64,000 nt of DNA from Glycine soja (lineage: Eukaryota; Streptophyta; Magnoliopsida; Fabales; Fabaceae): assembly GCF_004193775.1 (NCBI RefSeq), contig NC_041005.1, positions 18,447,865 through 18,511,864 on the forward strand. Direction: 5' to 3'. Both the position numbers and the translations under genes were made by a program. Numbering within the stretch: position 1 is the stretch's first letter; the number at the start of each line of letters is the position of its first letter. Positions 48,340 to 58,793 of the stretch are shown one piece after another. The notes under the pieces were generated by a model. The model was not told the origin of the DNA, searched no databases, and worked only from the letters and a program-made list of their open reading frames with translations.

Positions 48340-51300
48340 GATAATTAGTACCAGAGGTACTGCAAGATAACACAGGAGAGAAGATTTCCTGAAACAGAAA
48401 AACAGATATAGCAATACATCAGCCCGACAATAAAACACCAAAAGCCCAACCCTACAGACCACACACTAATTAAAAGCCATAGCCATAGCTGAGGACCATT
48501 GATGGAAAGGAACATTAAAATCCTTTTCCCACCCCCTTAGCCAGGACCAAGTGAGAAAATTTGTATTATCCACCAACTTCGAGATGACAAAAGGTTGATT
48601 ATTAAAGATCATGTCGTTTCTGAGCTTCCATATAGACCTTGTAGCTGCTATCCACCATATTTTCCACCTTCTATTGGTATCCTTCGAGCCTGCCAAGGAA
48701 GAGTGCTGGAGGAAATTATCCATAGGCTCTATCTTCCTTAACCCAGGAATTAAATTCCCACCACAGAGGCATAACTTTTTGACACGTGAAAAACAGATGA
48801 GAGGCAGATTCAGCTTTGCTTTGGTAGAAGGGACAAAGGTCATTTTCAATGTCGACTTGCCTCCTAGATAAGTTCTCCTTAGAGGGAAGCCTATCCCAAA
48901 GTAATCTCCAGGCAAAAGATAAAGCTCTAGGTGGAATTTTAATGTCCCAAAGCTGACGGAAACCTAGACATTGATCTTCAGAAAGCTGCTCAGCTTTGAT
49001 ACAAAGATAAGCAGAATTGGTAGAGAAGATCCCCTTAGGTTCAGCTCCCCACACCCAAGTATCCTTCACACTTGCATGTGGACTTATTGCAGCAGTTTGA
49101 TCAATAAAAATTGAAGCTCTCCCCATCTCATTGTCAAACAGATTTCGCCTCCAAGAAAACTTCCATTCCCATCCAGTTTCACAAAAGGAACCCATATTTG
49201 CCATTGTCTGAAGTTTTTGAGATGAAATTTGATATAATTCTGGGAATTTTTCTTTAAGGGTTATCCCACCATTCACCCAAGAGTCTTCCCAAAAAGGAAT
49301 TTGATCACCCCTACCCAACTTCCAAATGAACTGCTTGGAGACATCAGCCATACTACTGTGATGATTAATGGACCTCAGATCAGACCACCAGTGAGAGAAA
49401 TACTGCTTTGGAGGCCCCTCTTCTAAGCCTCTCCAACCCCTGTACTTCGAAGTCAGAATTCTGCTCCAAATTGATCTGGTTGTTGAAACATCAACCATTT
49501 CCATTTAATTAGAAGAGCTTTGTTGAGAGCCTTGATGTCTTTGATTCCCAATCCTCCCCTTTCTCTAGAGGCACACACTTGACTCCAAGCCACTCAAGCT
49601 ATCTTCTTCCCTTCTAAATTACCACCTCAAAGAAAGTTTCTTTGAATGGCAATAAGCCTATTAATCACTGCTGTAGGGGCCTTGAAAAAAGACATATAAA
49701 ACAAGGGCAATGCTGTTAAGACAACATTAATTAAAGTGATTCTGCCCGCCATTGATATACTTCTCTGGTTCCATTTATTCAGCCTAGCCTCGAATTTTCT
49801 GATTATAGGCTCCCACACCACCTTCCTTCTCGAATTGATTCCTATAGGCAGCCCTAGATAGTAGAAGGGAAAATGCATAGGGCCACAGTTCAAGTAGTCA
49901 GCAGCAAGTCTGCACCACTCCTCAGATTGCCCAATTGCTCCAAATTGGCTCTTAGCAAAATTGATTCTCAGGCCAGAAACCATCTCAAAGCTTCTAAGAA
50001 TAGCCTTGATAACTTTAACATTATCCATTGAAGCTTCCCCAAAAAAGATAGTGTCATCAGCAAATTGAAGGATATTCACTGGAACCTTGTTCTTCCCCAC
50101 CATAAAGCTGTGGAAGCAGTTTTTGGATATTGCTTCCCTCATCATTCCTGTCAAACCTTCAGCAACCAAGTCAAACAATAGAAGGGCCAAAGGATCCCCT
50201 TGTCTCAAACCTCTTTGAGGCTTAAAGTTGGGCTTCCATTCACTAGGATAGATATAGAGACTGATGTGAGGCACCCCTTAACCCAACCAATCCACCTGTC
50301 ATGAAACCCCATTCTTCTCATCATATAAAAAAGGAATTGCCAAGACACAAGGTCATAGGCTTTTTCGAAATCCACTTTAAACACCAAGCAAGACCTCTTT
50401 GACCTCCTAGCCTCCTCAACAACCTCATTAGCAATCAGAACTCCATGGAGCAGCTGTCTACCCTTAACAAAGGTTGACTGCCTTTCATCTATGAGGTGAT
50501 TCATGACCTTGCTAAGCCTGTTAGTTAGAATTTTAGCAATGACTTTGTAGACACATCCTATGAGGGATATGGGTCTGAAATCACTAATATATTGAGGGTC
50601 CTTAATCTTAGGGATAAGGGCAATGAATGATGAATTGAGACCCTTAGGAAAAGCAGCATTCACATGAAATTCTGCAAAAAACCTTAGAAACTCAGGTTTC
50701 AGATCCTTCCAAAAATGCTTAATAAACCTGAAGTTAAACCCATCTAGCCCTGGGCTTTTGTCACTGCCACAAGTCCACACTGCACAAGATATCTCCTCCT
50801 CTTTAAAAGGCTCAACCATCATCTCTCTCTGATTTGAAGTCAGGACATTAAAAGAGACCCCATCTAGATTAGGTTTGAGCAGATGAGGTTCAGAAAATCT
50901 GCTCTGAAAATGCTGCAGAATTTCAGCCTTAATCAGATTAGGGTTTTCAACCCAGATACCATCAATCAACATCCCCCTCAAGGCATTTCTCCTCTTGCTG
51001 TAATTAATAATTTTGTGAAAGTAAGAGGTATTGTTGTCTCCCTCTTTGATCCATTTGCTTCTTGACTTCTGTCTCACAATAGATTCATGAAGAGTAGCCT
51101 TTTCCCAAAGATCAGCTTGAGTTTTCTTGAGCTCTTGGACTTGCTGGTCAGAAGGCTGAGCTGTCGAAGAGTTCTCCAAATCATTTAACTTTTGTTGGAT
51201 CTGCTTCACCTTGTTACCCAAGTCTCCAATATTGTCTTTACTCCAATTTTTCAACCTTTGCTTGGGGTTCTGAAGTTTGCATTTTAGAGCATAACCACCC

Positions 51301-54300
51301 CATCCCCTAGGCTGAGTTTCAAACCAGCAATCCCTCACCACCTTCTGATAGTCTTTATTCATTAACCAACCATCATAAACCTTAAAAGGCTTAGGGCCCC
51401 AATCAATGCATTTAGAATACATAATGATAGGACAATGATCAGCATAGTTCCTTTCAAGGTTAAATTGGGAGCTATCAGGCCACTTAGATAACCATTCTTC
51501 AGAGACCACCACTCTATCCAATTTGCTTTTACATGATCCATTTGACCTAACCCAGGTAAAAGGCTTACCCACACAAGGAATGTCATCTACCTCCATAACG
51601 GCAAGTCAATCATTGAATTCAGCTATAAGATTAGTATCTGGATTATTGTGATTGCTTCCCATTCTTTCAGAGGGATGTCTAACACAATTAAAATCCCCTA
51701 CAAGACACCAGCAATTAACTTGGGACTGAATCTTCCTTCTACTCAAAATCTACCACAACTATCTTTTACCTTCTATATCACAAGGAACATAAATATTGGC
51801 CACAACAACTCTCTGCATGTCAGCCAACCATACCCCTTCCAACATAATGAACCCCTTTTCAGAGATTCTAAAATCAACTTGGAAGTTTTTGTTATTCCAA
51901 ACACACAGCAGCCCCCCAGCAGTGTTCACAGCTAGGTGCCATTCCCAAGCAATATCTGGGTGCCCCCACAAGGCCTGGCAAGCTGCCTTATCGAAGGAGT
52001 CCCTCTTTGTTTCTTGCAAACAGAGAAGGTCCACCTTGAGCTTCCCAACCAAGTTCCTGATAGAGGCCCATTTAATACCTCTACCCAGCCCTCTAATGTT
52101 ATAGGATAGAATATTCATCTATGGGCTTTCCTATTACCCAACTCCATAGCTTCTTTTCTGTCTCTGGATTCCATATTGGCATAGTTTTGGATAAAGTCAG
52201 AATGGTCTGTAACTGCCTCCATGCCTATGCTTTTTCCCAAATTCCATAGTTGTTGAGCCTCTTCCAACACCTCTGTGTTGCATTCAATTTTACTTTTTAA
52301 CCTCCTTTCTGCTTCAAAATGACTCTGGTTTTGGGCCTTGTCCCAGTTATCAATTATGGCAGCCATAACATTATCTCCTTCTTGCAGCTGAGATTGATCT
52401 TCGACAGGTTGAAGAGGTCGGGCTTTATATTGAGGGTGTCTTTGTCTAACATAGACTTTGGAATATTTATCTGGGGTCTCTTTAGAGGATTGGGCTACAG
52501 GAAAGAGTTCTTCCTTATTACACCCCTTGTTTTTCCAAAGTGGGCCCATGTTGTGGCTTGGCCCAACACCTTCTTGAGACTGCACAGAATGCGGATCTGA
52601 ATGGGGTTCTACGCGTCTTGTGTCTCCCTCGACTTCCCCATTAAAAGGCTGTTCAATAGGAACTTTATCTCCACCATTCAAATTGTTTCCCTCTCTGGTT
52701 GACTACTCTGCTTTTGTGCAACAGCTTGAGTCTTGTAACAGGTTGCCTCTTTAATGAAAGCTTTTTCTTTTTTCGTTTTTACATTACTTTCTCCTAGGTC
52801 AAACTTTGCCATAACAGGACCCTGTGTACCCTCCTCAATATCCTCTAACTTGTCCCTGTGGATGTCGTCAGATTGGGTTTTGCCCAATGGTCTGGTTTCA
52901 CGGCAGCACCCATAAGTTCCTCCTTCTGACCGTTGGATATGGGGGGATCTCGGTTTCTTGTTGGACAACTCTGTCGTCGTCGGCGTCGCCGACATCCCCT
53001 CCGTCGTCCAACGTTATCTCCTCCGACCATACATCGGATGCTGAGCTTCCCTTCTGGTACAACCCGCCATCTACCCCGGTCTCCTCCACAATCCACACCC
53101 GATAATCAATCTCGCCCACTCGAACGATGACATCTCTCCTTATCGACGGCTGGAAAGGTGTCCGCACCAACAGCCGAGCCCGGTCCAGTCTGCGCCGGTC
53201 CTCTGTGTCATCGTCTGGTTCAATGACGTCGCCGATAGTGGATACAACTTTCTTGAGGTGATCCATTTCCCACACCTCTATCGGAAATCCCCACACTTGA
53301 AGCCAAACAACCCGGTTATTAGGCTTACATCCCGACCTCCACTTCTCCATAGAGTAGAAAAGGGAGTTTCCGCTTTCCATCTTCATTTGAATGATGAGTT
53401 GAGCTTTTTTGTCCGACAACCCAGTGAGGAGAATCATGTCATCTCTGAGAAATTTGGTACGAATATTGTACCCTAAGTCCCATGCTATTCGGTCCTCTAA
53501 GGTCTCCACCGCCATTACCTTTAACTTCCCAACCCAGGCTTCGTTGCACCAATATCCCCTACCTTCATTTGGGGTGATCAATATAGTTGATGTTTAGACC
53601 TCACCTCTCGTCCTATCACCTAGAAGTTCCCCCTTAGTCGTCACTTCCGCGTATGATCTCCGAAAAGGTCTAGTGGTTACATCGCAAGGTTTACAGGGTT
53701 CCTTGAAGGGCTTCCTCCCGACAATAGTCTTTTGCTGCAACTCTTTAGTCCATGCTGTCCTCGTGAACCTAGGTAAGTTGACAAATAGTTTATAATCGTT
53801 GATGAAGATATTGTCCAACTTCACCTCCAGTCCTTTTGCATCCGAGACTCCCTTGAATCGCACGAAACCATATCTTCTACCTTCCTTGTTGCGTCTTTTA
53901 GCAATGTAGACTTCTCGCACATCACCCCATATTTTGAAATATTTCCATAACAACTCTTCGTTAGCTTCGTCGGGAAAGTGAGTGAAGTAGTATGATGTAA
54001 TGTCGTCCTTGTTCCTCCAGTTGAGGTGGTAGCGTGTAGAGTTGCCCCGTGCCTCAAGGTTCTGTGTTTGTCTATCAGCTATTAGAATCTTCTTCCTATC
54101 CTTTGCTGTCTTTCTGCTAACCACCTTAGTCCATACACCTTCGTCAGCACAGGTAGTGTCCCTTCCAAAGTCGTTGAGGCACGTCCCGACATTTGGTTTT
54201 TCCTTTCGATCCATGCTCCTCCATCTCCTTGAAAGACCTGTTGGAGTTCTTCTGTTTGCTCTAGAGGTGACTCTGTCTCTGTTCCTATCTCCGTTGTCCT

Positions 54301-57300
54301 TACGTACCAGCTTTTTCTCTCTATACTGGTGTTTTTCTCTCACCCTCGCTCTCTCTGTTTCACTCCCTCTCCCTCTCCCTCTATCTTTCTCTGTATCTCT
54401 CTCTCTCACTCCCTCTCCCTCTCCCGCGCCCTCTCTCTCTCTCTCTCTCTCTCTCATGCTCTCTCTGCAAAGTTGCGTTTGTCTGATGTAAGGCGTTTTG
54501 TGGACAACTCCTTTAAGGTCGTAAATAAAATCAAAAAGATTCGATGGGAGGCAAGAACATCTGCTGATTGAAGTTGTTGTGATAAAACCAAAAAGATATC
54601 TGGCCTGCAATTTATTTGGTCTTTGAACTTGTAACAACTCATTTGTCTTAATTCATGATGAGGCAGAGGCAGTCTGGTCCTTCCTGAAGGAGGTTGAGTA
54701 GTAATATCTGACTAAAAGGAGACCAGATAAGATTTTGGAAGCAAGATATTGAAATTAAATGCCAGAGGACTCTGGTGGCTCAGTGGTATCACCCATGTCT
54801 GATGCTTCTTCCATATAGGTCTTACTACAGTCTACAATTGCTTTGGTATATCATGGATTCTTAAAGGATGTCATGTGTCTGGAGTGCCTAATTAGTTTGG
54901 TGTCATCATGCTATTTTTTAAATCTATTTGTTTGGTGGATTTATTATGCTGTTATATATTCTTTGCTCAAGGTTTTTGTTTAAAAATAGTATACAAGACA
55001 AGGGAATGATAATGTAGAAGACAATATGCTTTACTACCAAAGTCTGTTTATTAGTACCTTGTGCATGACATGCTTGCAATCATTGATGCTTTTGCATTTG
55101 CCTTCAAATATTGATGACTGTTTGTCTATGTTAGATTTGGTTGGCGTGGGCAGTCACGTGACAGCATTGGGACAGTATTATGTGTTGACGATGATGGAAT
55201 CCTCCGTGTTGGATTTCCTGGAGCATCCAGAGGATGGAAAGCTGACCCAGCTGAGATGGAACGTGTTGAGGAATTCAAGGTTGGAGACTGGGTTCGTATT
55301 CGTCCGACTCTTACATCTGCAAAGCATGGACTAGGATCTGTGACACCAGGAAGCATTGGCATTGTATATTGTATCCGACCAGACAGTAGTCTGTTAATAG
55401 AACTGAGCTATCTTCCAAATCCATGGCATTGTGAACCAGAGGAGGTTGAGCACGTTGCTCCTTTTAGGGTAAGAAAAATGCAGATAATTTTCATTCTATG
55501 ATGTTTATTTGTCTCCTGTCTTTACATGACTTGTATTAACAAAATTTGTCTTACAGATTGGGGACCAGGTATGTGTTAAACGATCTGTTGCAGAACCTAG
55601 ATATGCTTGGGGTGGTGAGACACATCATAGTGTTGGAAGAATAAGCGAGATTGAGAATGACGGTCTCTTAATAATAGAGATACCAAATAGACCCATACCA
55701 TGGCAAGCTGATCCATCAGATATGGAGAAGGTGGAAGATTTCAAGGTAGCTATTCATTCTGTTGAAGTTGTTCATTTGCTACCTTTTTAGTTTGTTCTTT
55801 CTATATATTTAATATCAGATGCCTTATTATTGGTTTTGCTCTGTTTAATTGTTGATTTGTCCAAAGCAGGTTGGAGATTGGGTAAGAGTGAAAGCTTCGG
55901 TGTCTTCTCCAAAATATGGATGGGAGGATGTTACCAGGACTAGTATTGGGGTAATTCATAGCTTGGAGGAGGATGGCGATATGGGTGTTGCTTTTTGTTT
56001 CAGAAGTAAGCCCTTTTCTTGCTCAGTCACTGATATGGAGAAGGTTCCTCCATTTGAGGTGGGCCAAGAAATTCATGTGATGCCATCTGTTACTCAGCCA
56101 CGGCTTGGGTGGTCAAATGAATCACCAGCTACTGTTGGAAAAATATTGAAAATTGACATGGATGGTGCTCTCAATGTAAGCTTAGTTTTTTTTTTTTTTT
56201 TTCTAGTTTATGCGTGATTCTACACCTTTAATGACTTTAAGCTAACTACAACATCTGAAATGTCTTTCATACCAAACTGAGTCTATCACTACTTAACAGT
56301 GTGAGAAAACCACCTCGTACTTAGCTTTGCTGGAATCCCTGCCTAAACTACATGAGAAAATTAGACTAAAATATTTGACCATTGTAACTATGGGATTATA
56401 TAAATTTCATATAAAACATTTCATAGACAATGTTATTTGTGATTCATCCTGAGATTACAAATAATAAGTGATTTTGTTGGTTTCTTTGTAGGTGAGGGTC
56501 ACTGGTAGGCAGAACTTGTGGAAAGTTTCTCCTGGAGATGCAGAACGGGTTCCGGGATTTGAAGTTGGGGATTGGGTACGGTCAAAACCAAGCCTGGGAA
56601 CCAGACCAAGCTATGACTGGAATAGTGTTGGGAGAGAAAGTTTAGCTGTTGTGCATAGTGTACAGGATTCTGGATACTTGGAGTTGGCTTGCTGTTTTCG
56701 CAAAGGGAAGTGGATCACTCATTATACAGATGTTGAAAAGGTTCCTAGCTTTAAAGTTGGGCAATATGTTAGGTTCCGAACTGGTTTGGTTGAGCCAAGG
56801 TGGGGTTGGAGAGGAGCTGAGCCTGAATCTCATGGGGTTATAACTAGTATTCATGCTGATGGAGAAGTCAGGTTCGCATTTTTTGGTCTGCCAGGATTGT
56901 GGAGGGGAGATCCTTCAGACCTTGAGATTGAACAAATGTTTGAAGTGGGAGAGTGGGTGAGGTTGAACTACAATGCAAATAATTGGAAATCAATTGGGCC
57001 AGGTAGTGTTGGTGTTGTTCAAGGAATAGGGTATGAAGGAGATGAATTGGACAGAAGCATTTTTGTTGGATTTTGTGGGGAGCAAGAAAAGTGGGTAGGA
57101 CCAAGTTCCCATCTTGAAAGATTTGACAAACTCTTTGTTGGACAGAAGGTTAGAGTAAAACAATATGTAAAGCAACCAAGATTTGGATGGTCAGGGCATA
57201 CACATGCTAGTATTGGGACTATACAAGCAATTGATGCTGATGGAAAGCTCCGGATATATACACCAGCAGGATCCAAAACATGGGTCTTGGACCCATCAGA

Positions 57301-57706
57301 AGTGGAGGTGGTAGAAGAGAAGGAGCTCTGTATTGGAGACTGGGTTAGGGTTAAAGCATCAATTTCAACCCCAACCCACCATTGGGGGGAAGTGAGTCAT
57401 TCAAGCATAGGGGTGGTGCATCGGATGGAAGACGAGGATCTGTGGGTGTCATTCTGTTTTACGGAGAGGCTATGGCTTTGTAAGGCATGGGAAATGGAAT
57501 GGGTTAGGCCATTTAAAGTGGGGGACAAGGTAAGGATCAGAGACGGACTGGTGACCCCACGATGGGGATGGGGAATGGAGACACATGCAAGCAAGGGACA
57601 GGTTGTAGGGGTAGATGCAAATGGAAAACTGAGAATAAAATTCCGGTGGAGGGAAGGGAGGCCCTGGATAGGAGACCCTGCTGATCTTGCCCTTGATGAG
57701 GACTGA
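29091..57706 (+). CDS. KEG: KEG-like E3 ubiquitin ligase: RING, kinase, ankyrin and HERC2-like repeats (16 exons, ~1644 aa)
   Basis: Exons: 29091-29887, 30785-31147, 31239-31469, 31674-31799, 31888-32224, 32312-32469, 32818-32975, 34938-35059, 35145-35279, 36160-36284, 36478-36582, 36687-36920, 55135-55468, 55557-55745, 55870-56175, 56492-57706. All introns are GT-AG and every junction keeps phase; the sum is 4935 nt including TGA. The RING-HC finger spans residues 6-51 (C6, C9, C25, H27, C30, C33, C48, C51), followed by a Gly/acidic linker (~83-148). A kinase domain (~150-450) has VAVK Lys194 and DYG Asp305, but the HRD position reads CMN (285-287). Ankyrin repeats span ~500-850, then about twelve HERC2-like VGDWV repeats (~888 to the end). 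The length is close to Arabidopsis KEG (~1625). There KEG ubiquitinates ABI5 and related factors, restraining abscisic-acid responses at the trans-Golgi/early endosome. The ATG chosen starts MKIPCCSVC and is the first ATG in that frame after the leader. Exon 1 is GC-rich; intron 12 is 18.2 kb of nested transposons. No frameshift or stop was found. Function here is inferred by homology. Confidence 0.93.
30262..30423. mobile_element. Small hAT-type MITE in KEG intron 1
   Basis: 162 bp with inverted ends (left CAATGTTGTTAAATGGC; right as reverse complement CAATGTTATCAATGG) and a degenerate 8-bp flank, GTATTATC against TTATTATT (6 of 8 match). Its CAATGTT ends resemble those of the hAT element at 17113-21602. 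Intron 1 (29888-30784) is otherwise plain. Confidence 0.6.
32976..34937 (+). other. KEG intron 7 (1962 bp)
   Basis: The second longest intron. It probably contains degraded transposon sequence; a block at 34107-34361 begins TGTTGGAGTC and ends CATAACA like a short Copia LTR, but it has no target duplication. No reliable coding or RNA feature was found. Confidence 0.6.
35280..36159 (+). other. KEG intron 9 (880 bp)
   Basis: AT-rich; no element or gene recognised. It separates two ankyrin-coding exons and is in phase 0. Confidence 0.8.
37114..37597 (-). repeat. 3' LTR of the intronic Gypsy element
   Basis: 484 bp from TGATGTGATCCTTATTAGGA to TTAGGATTCTCA. It matches the LTR at 44757-45217 with scattered substitutions and two small extra segments near 37370-37430. 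The polyprotein frame appears to run into this LTR (minus-strand [11 protein letters not shown] near 37535-37570). Confidence 0.85.
38421..39026 (-). repeat. In-frame 303-bp tandem duplication in integrase
   Basis: CAACAAAAATGGAGTCCTTA begins a unit at 38421 and again at 38724, so the period is 303 bp or exactly 101 codons. Each copy encodes [49 protein letters not shown] and [15 protein letters not shown]. The copies are nearly identical (for example EHFGVQ/GHFGVQ and SVPEY/SIPEY). It repeats the HHCC zinc-binding region up to the start of the catalytic core. Confidence 0.92.
39324..41191 (-). mobile_element. Nested non-autonomous LTR retrotransposon in the Gypsy RNase H region
   Basis: 1868 bp with LTRs at 39324-39593 (270 bp) and 40914-41191 (278 bp). 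Both start TGTTAGGAA and end CCTAACA, giving perfect 7-bp inverted termini. A 5-bp target duplication AGATG flanks it (39319-39323 and 41192-41196), splitting the host codons for [14 protein letters not shown]. Inside are a Gag-like remnant on the minus strand and no polymerase. This is a TRIM/LARD-like element that would depend on enzymes from another element. Confidence 0.88.
39644..40850 (-). pseudogene. Gag-like (retrotransposon gag) fragment in the nested element
   Basis: The minus-strand frame at 40803-40321 reads [20 protein letters not shown], then [10 protein letters not shown] and IKRFRDRHG, the usual core of plant retrotransposon Gag proteins (EGxAxHWF...DWxSFxxxxxxRF). Its start is shifted by one frame relative to [12 protein letters not shown] near 40800. 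A charged Lys/Glu-rich continuation runs at 40279-39887, then a weak tail to about 39644. No protease, RT or integrase is present. Confidence 0.65.
41541..41601 (-). repeat. ~33-bp tandem duplication in the Gypsy RT-RNase H junction
   Basis: AGTAAGAGGTGTTGCCACAA followed by TACTAAAATACCT occurs twice in a row, giving [11 protein letters not shown] twice in frame in the minus-strand protein. It is a small slippage-like duplication. Confidence 0.85.
44757..45217 (-). repeat. 5' LTR of the intronic Gypsy element
   Basis: 461 bp from TGATGTGATCCTTATTAGGA to TTTGGGATTCTCA. It lies next to the primer-binding site on the inner side and is the partner of 37114-37597. Confidence 0.85.
45218..45835. 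other. Intron 12 sequence between Gypsy element and LINE
   Basis: AT-rich with AACAAATTATCCTAA-type repeats near 45600-45640. It may be original intron sequence or an older degraded LTR; no boundaries could be proved. Confidence 0.4.
45836..48160 (+). mobile_element. 5'-truncated LINE in KEG intron 12
   Basis: A non-LTR retrotransposon fragment in the same orientation as KEG, ending in a run of ten A (48151-48160). It starts abruptly inside the reverse transcriptase domain, as usual for 5' truncation during target-primed insertion. No clear target duplication was found. Confidence 0.82.
45850..48003 (+). pseudogene. LINE ORF2 C-terminal part (reverse transcriptase, zf-RVT)
   Basis: It starts [20 protein letters not shown] and continues [34 protein letters not shown] and [15 protein letters not shown]. 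The catalytic box is QYADDTLFF near 46395, then [11 protein letters not shown] and [16 protein letters not shown]. After a single in-frame TAA at 46840-46842 the same frame continues through [35 protein letters not shown] and the zf-RVT region ([38 protein letters not shown]) to a TAG at about 48001-48003. One stop and the missing endonuclease make it inactive, but the frame is otherwise well kept, which suggests a fairly recent insertion. Confidence 0.85.
48295..48334. repeat. (AT)n microsatellite at the LINE 3' end
   Basis: About 20 AT dinucleotides just inside the poly(A) end of the minus-strand LINE. Confidence 0.95.
48466..52118 (-). pseudogene. LINE ORF2: endonuclease, reverse transcriptase, zf-RVT (broken)
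   Basis: The start [17 protein letters not shown] (52118) opens an AP-type endonuclease ([10 protein letters not shown], then [15 protein letters not shown] near 51680 and [15 protein letters not shown] near 51500). The RT follows from about 50800 ([47 protein letters not shown], catalytic QFADDTIFF near 50060, [14 protein letters not shown]). Then come a [12 protein letters not shown] block near 49480 and a zf-RVT region near 48950-48770 ([36 protein letters not shown]). Stops near 51755 and 51597 and frameshifts near 50240, 49600 and 48850 break it, so this copy is inactive. The ATG overlaps the ORF1 stop. Confidence 0.85.
52115..54457 (-). pseudogene. LINE ORF1: RRM plus DUF4283-like nucleic-acid-binding protein (broken)
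   Basis: The likely start is the Met at 54457 ([10 protein letters not shown]), since an upstream Met would fall outside the element. An Arg/Glu-rich N-terminus comes from the GA repeat, then an RNA recognition motif near 54000-53820 ([29 protein letters not shown]). After a stop at 53594-53596 the same frame goes on through [20 protein letters not shown] and [20 protein letters not shown], as in DUF4283 proteins. Frameshifts follow near 52950 and 52680; the last part ends KAHR at a TGA (52117-52115). RRM-bearing ORF1s are known in plant L1 LINEs, where the protein coats the element RNA. Confidence 0.75.
54350..54455. repeat. CT-rich low-complexity tract
   Basis: Runs of CTCTCC and CTCTCT, including about 12 CT dinucleotides near 54430-54455. 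It encodes the Arg/Glu-rich start of LINE ORF1 on the minus strand. Confidence 0.85.
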
Positions 57707-58140
57707 TATGTTATTTTAGGAACATGGAAGGTTGTATCATAAGTAAATTTTCTCATTCAGCTCTTTAGCCTATGTTTTTCTGGGCTGAGCTTGTGCAAAG
57801 TGGAAAGCTATATATGCGGTCTGCTACTTGATGTGCTCTAAACCATAACTCCTTTATGAAGGTTGAAATGCAGTTTGGCCATACATGTATTGATGTTAAT
57901 AAACAGAAGGGGTGGAAGAATGGAAGCTGTGGAGATAGGAAAACTGTCTTGCTGACCGAGTGGTGGAGATTTAAAGGCAGCTAAAATAAATATATTGGCA
58001 GTTGGCCCATTTATATATTCATTACTCACAAGTTTGTAGTCCCAGATTTTGAGGTTTATATCGTATGTATGTTTATTTCATATTGTACAAATTGTATTCA
58101 ACTGTCAACTTAATGCATTTTTTTGACTCGATTATGCAGT
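57707..58140 (+). terminator. KEG 3' untranslated region and polyadenylation area
   Basis: Follows the TGA stop. An AATAAA at 57898-57903 is the clearest poly(A) signal, and further AATAAA/TATTTCAT-type signals occur near 57983 and 58070. The exact cleavage site cannot be read from the sequence. Confidence 0.5.
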
Positions 58141-58419
58141 TGCATAATTCTTGAAATAGAATTGATTCCATTATACAGCTTGTGCAATACCTACTGTTTC
58201 TGCTTTGGCAATATGGGTATGGCTGTGAGCATTTTCTCCTCAGTTCAATTAGTGCTCCAATTCGTTGCTTGGTGACAAGACAACACTGTTGTAAATGGAG
58301 AATCAAGAATGAGCTAGGGGAAGACAACACAGGTTAAGAAATTAATATAGTTCTATTTCCGTCGGGAGCTAGCTGACCCAATTCAAAGGGCCCTCGAATC
58401 TTTCATGCTTTACTATTTT

Positions 58420-58793
58420 GGGTGTTGCTAGGTGCACCTAGCATTATTGCTGGTGCACCCAGCACTTAAGGTGAAATGATGAAAATACCCTTGATCCATA
58501 AGTATTTAAATTGATCTGTAAAAGTCTTACGGATCAACTTGATCCGTAAGCTTTTTACAGTTCAACTTGATCCGTAAGTTTTTTATGGATCAAGTTGATT
58601 CGTATTGTTTCGTAAAAGGCTTACGGATCAAGTTGATCCGTATCAACCTTACGGATCAACTTGATCCGTATGATTTACGGATCACCTTCACACACACCCA
58701 TCACAAATGCGAAAAAAGCATAGGGATAATTTTAGTATTTTAATAAAATGTTGGGTGCACTAGCAATAATGCTGGGTGCACCTAACAACACCC
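58420..58793. mobile_element. Mutator-type MITE with palindromic interior
   Basis: 374 bp with inverted ends (GGGTGTTGCTAGGTGCACC; right as reverse complement GGGTGTTGTTAGGTGCACC, similarity extending about 40 bp) and a perfect 9-bp target duplication, TACTATTTT (58411-58419 and 58794-58802). The interior (58510-58690) repeats ACGGATCAACTTGATCCGTA and variants five or more times; each is itself close to palindromic. It has no coding capacity. The 9-bp duplication points to the Mutator superfamily. It lies about 0.7 kb after the KEG stop codon. Confidence 0.85.

Larger units (their letters stand above)
48279..54604 (-). mobile_element. Full-length LINE with 20-bp target duplication in KEG intron 12
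   Basis: 6326 bp opposite to KEG. A perfect 20-bp duplication, CTGCAATTTATTTGGTCTTT, flanks it at 48259-48278 and 54605-54624. The poly(A) end appears as a T run at 48279-48284, followed by an (AT)n tract. The 5' end retains a GA-rich region (CT-rich on the + strand, 54350-54455) and ORF1, so it is not 5' truncated. The long duplication, A tail, two ORFs and endonuclease/RT order fit a plant L1-type LINE. Confidence 0.9.
36921..55134 (+). other. KEG intron 12, expanded by nested transposons (18,214 bp)
   Basis: The donor is GCCTAG|GTAAAA at 36920/36921 and the acceptor is GTTAG|ATTTGG at 55134/55135. Joining the flanks restores [13 protein letters not shown] inside a HERC2-like repeat with phase intact. 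About 16.8 kb of the intron is one Gypsy element with a nested LTR element (37114-45217), a LINE on the + strand (~45836-48160) and a LINE on the - strand (48279-54604). Residual intron sequence is visible at 36921-37113 and 54625-55134. Confidence 0.9.

Noticed and set aside
54760..54800. tRNA or SINE-like A box (GGTGGCTCAGTGGT) near the end of KEG intron 12
   Set aside because: No matching B box at the right distance and no cloverleaf; one short motif is not enough.
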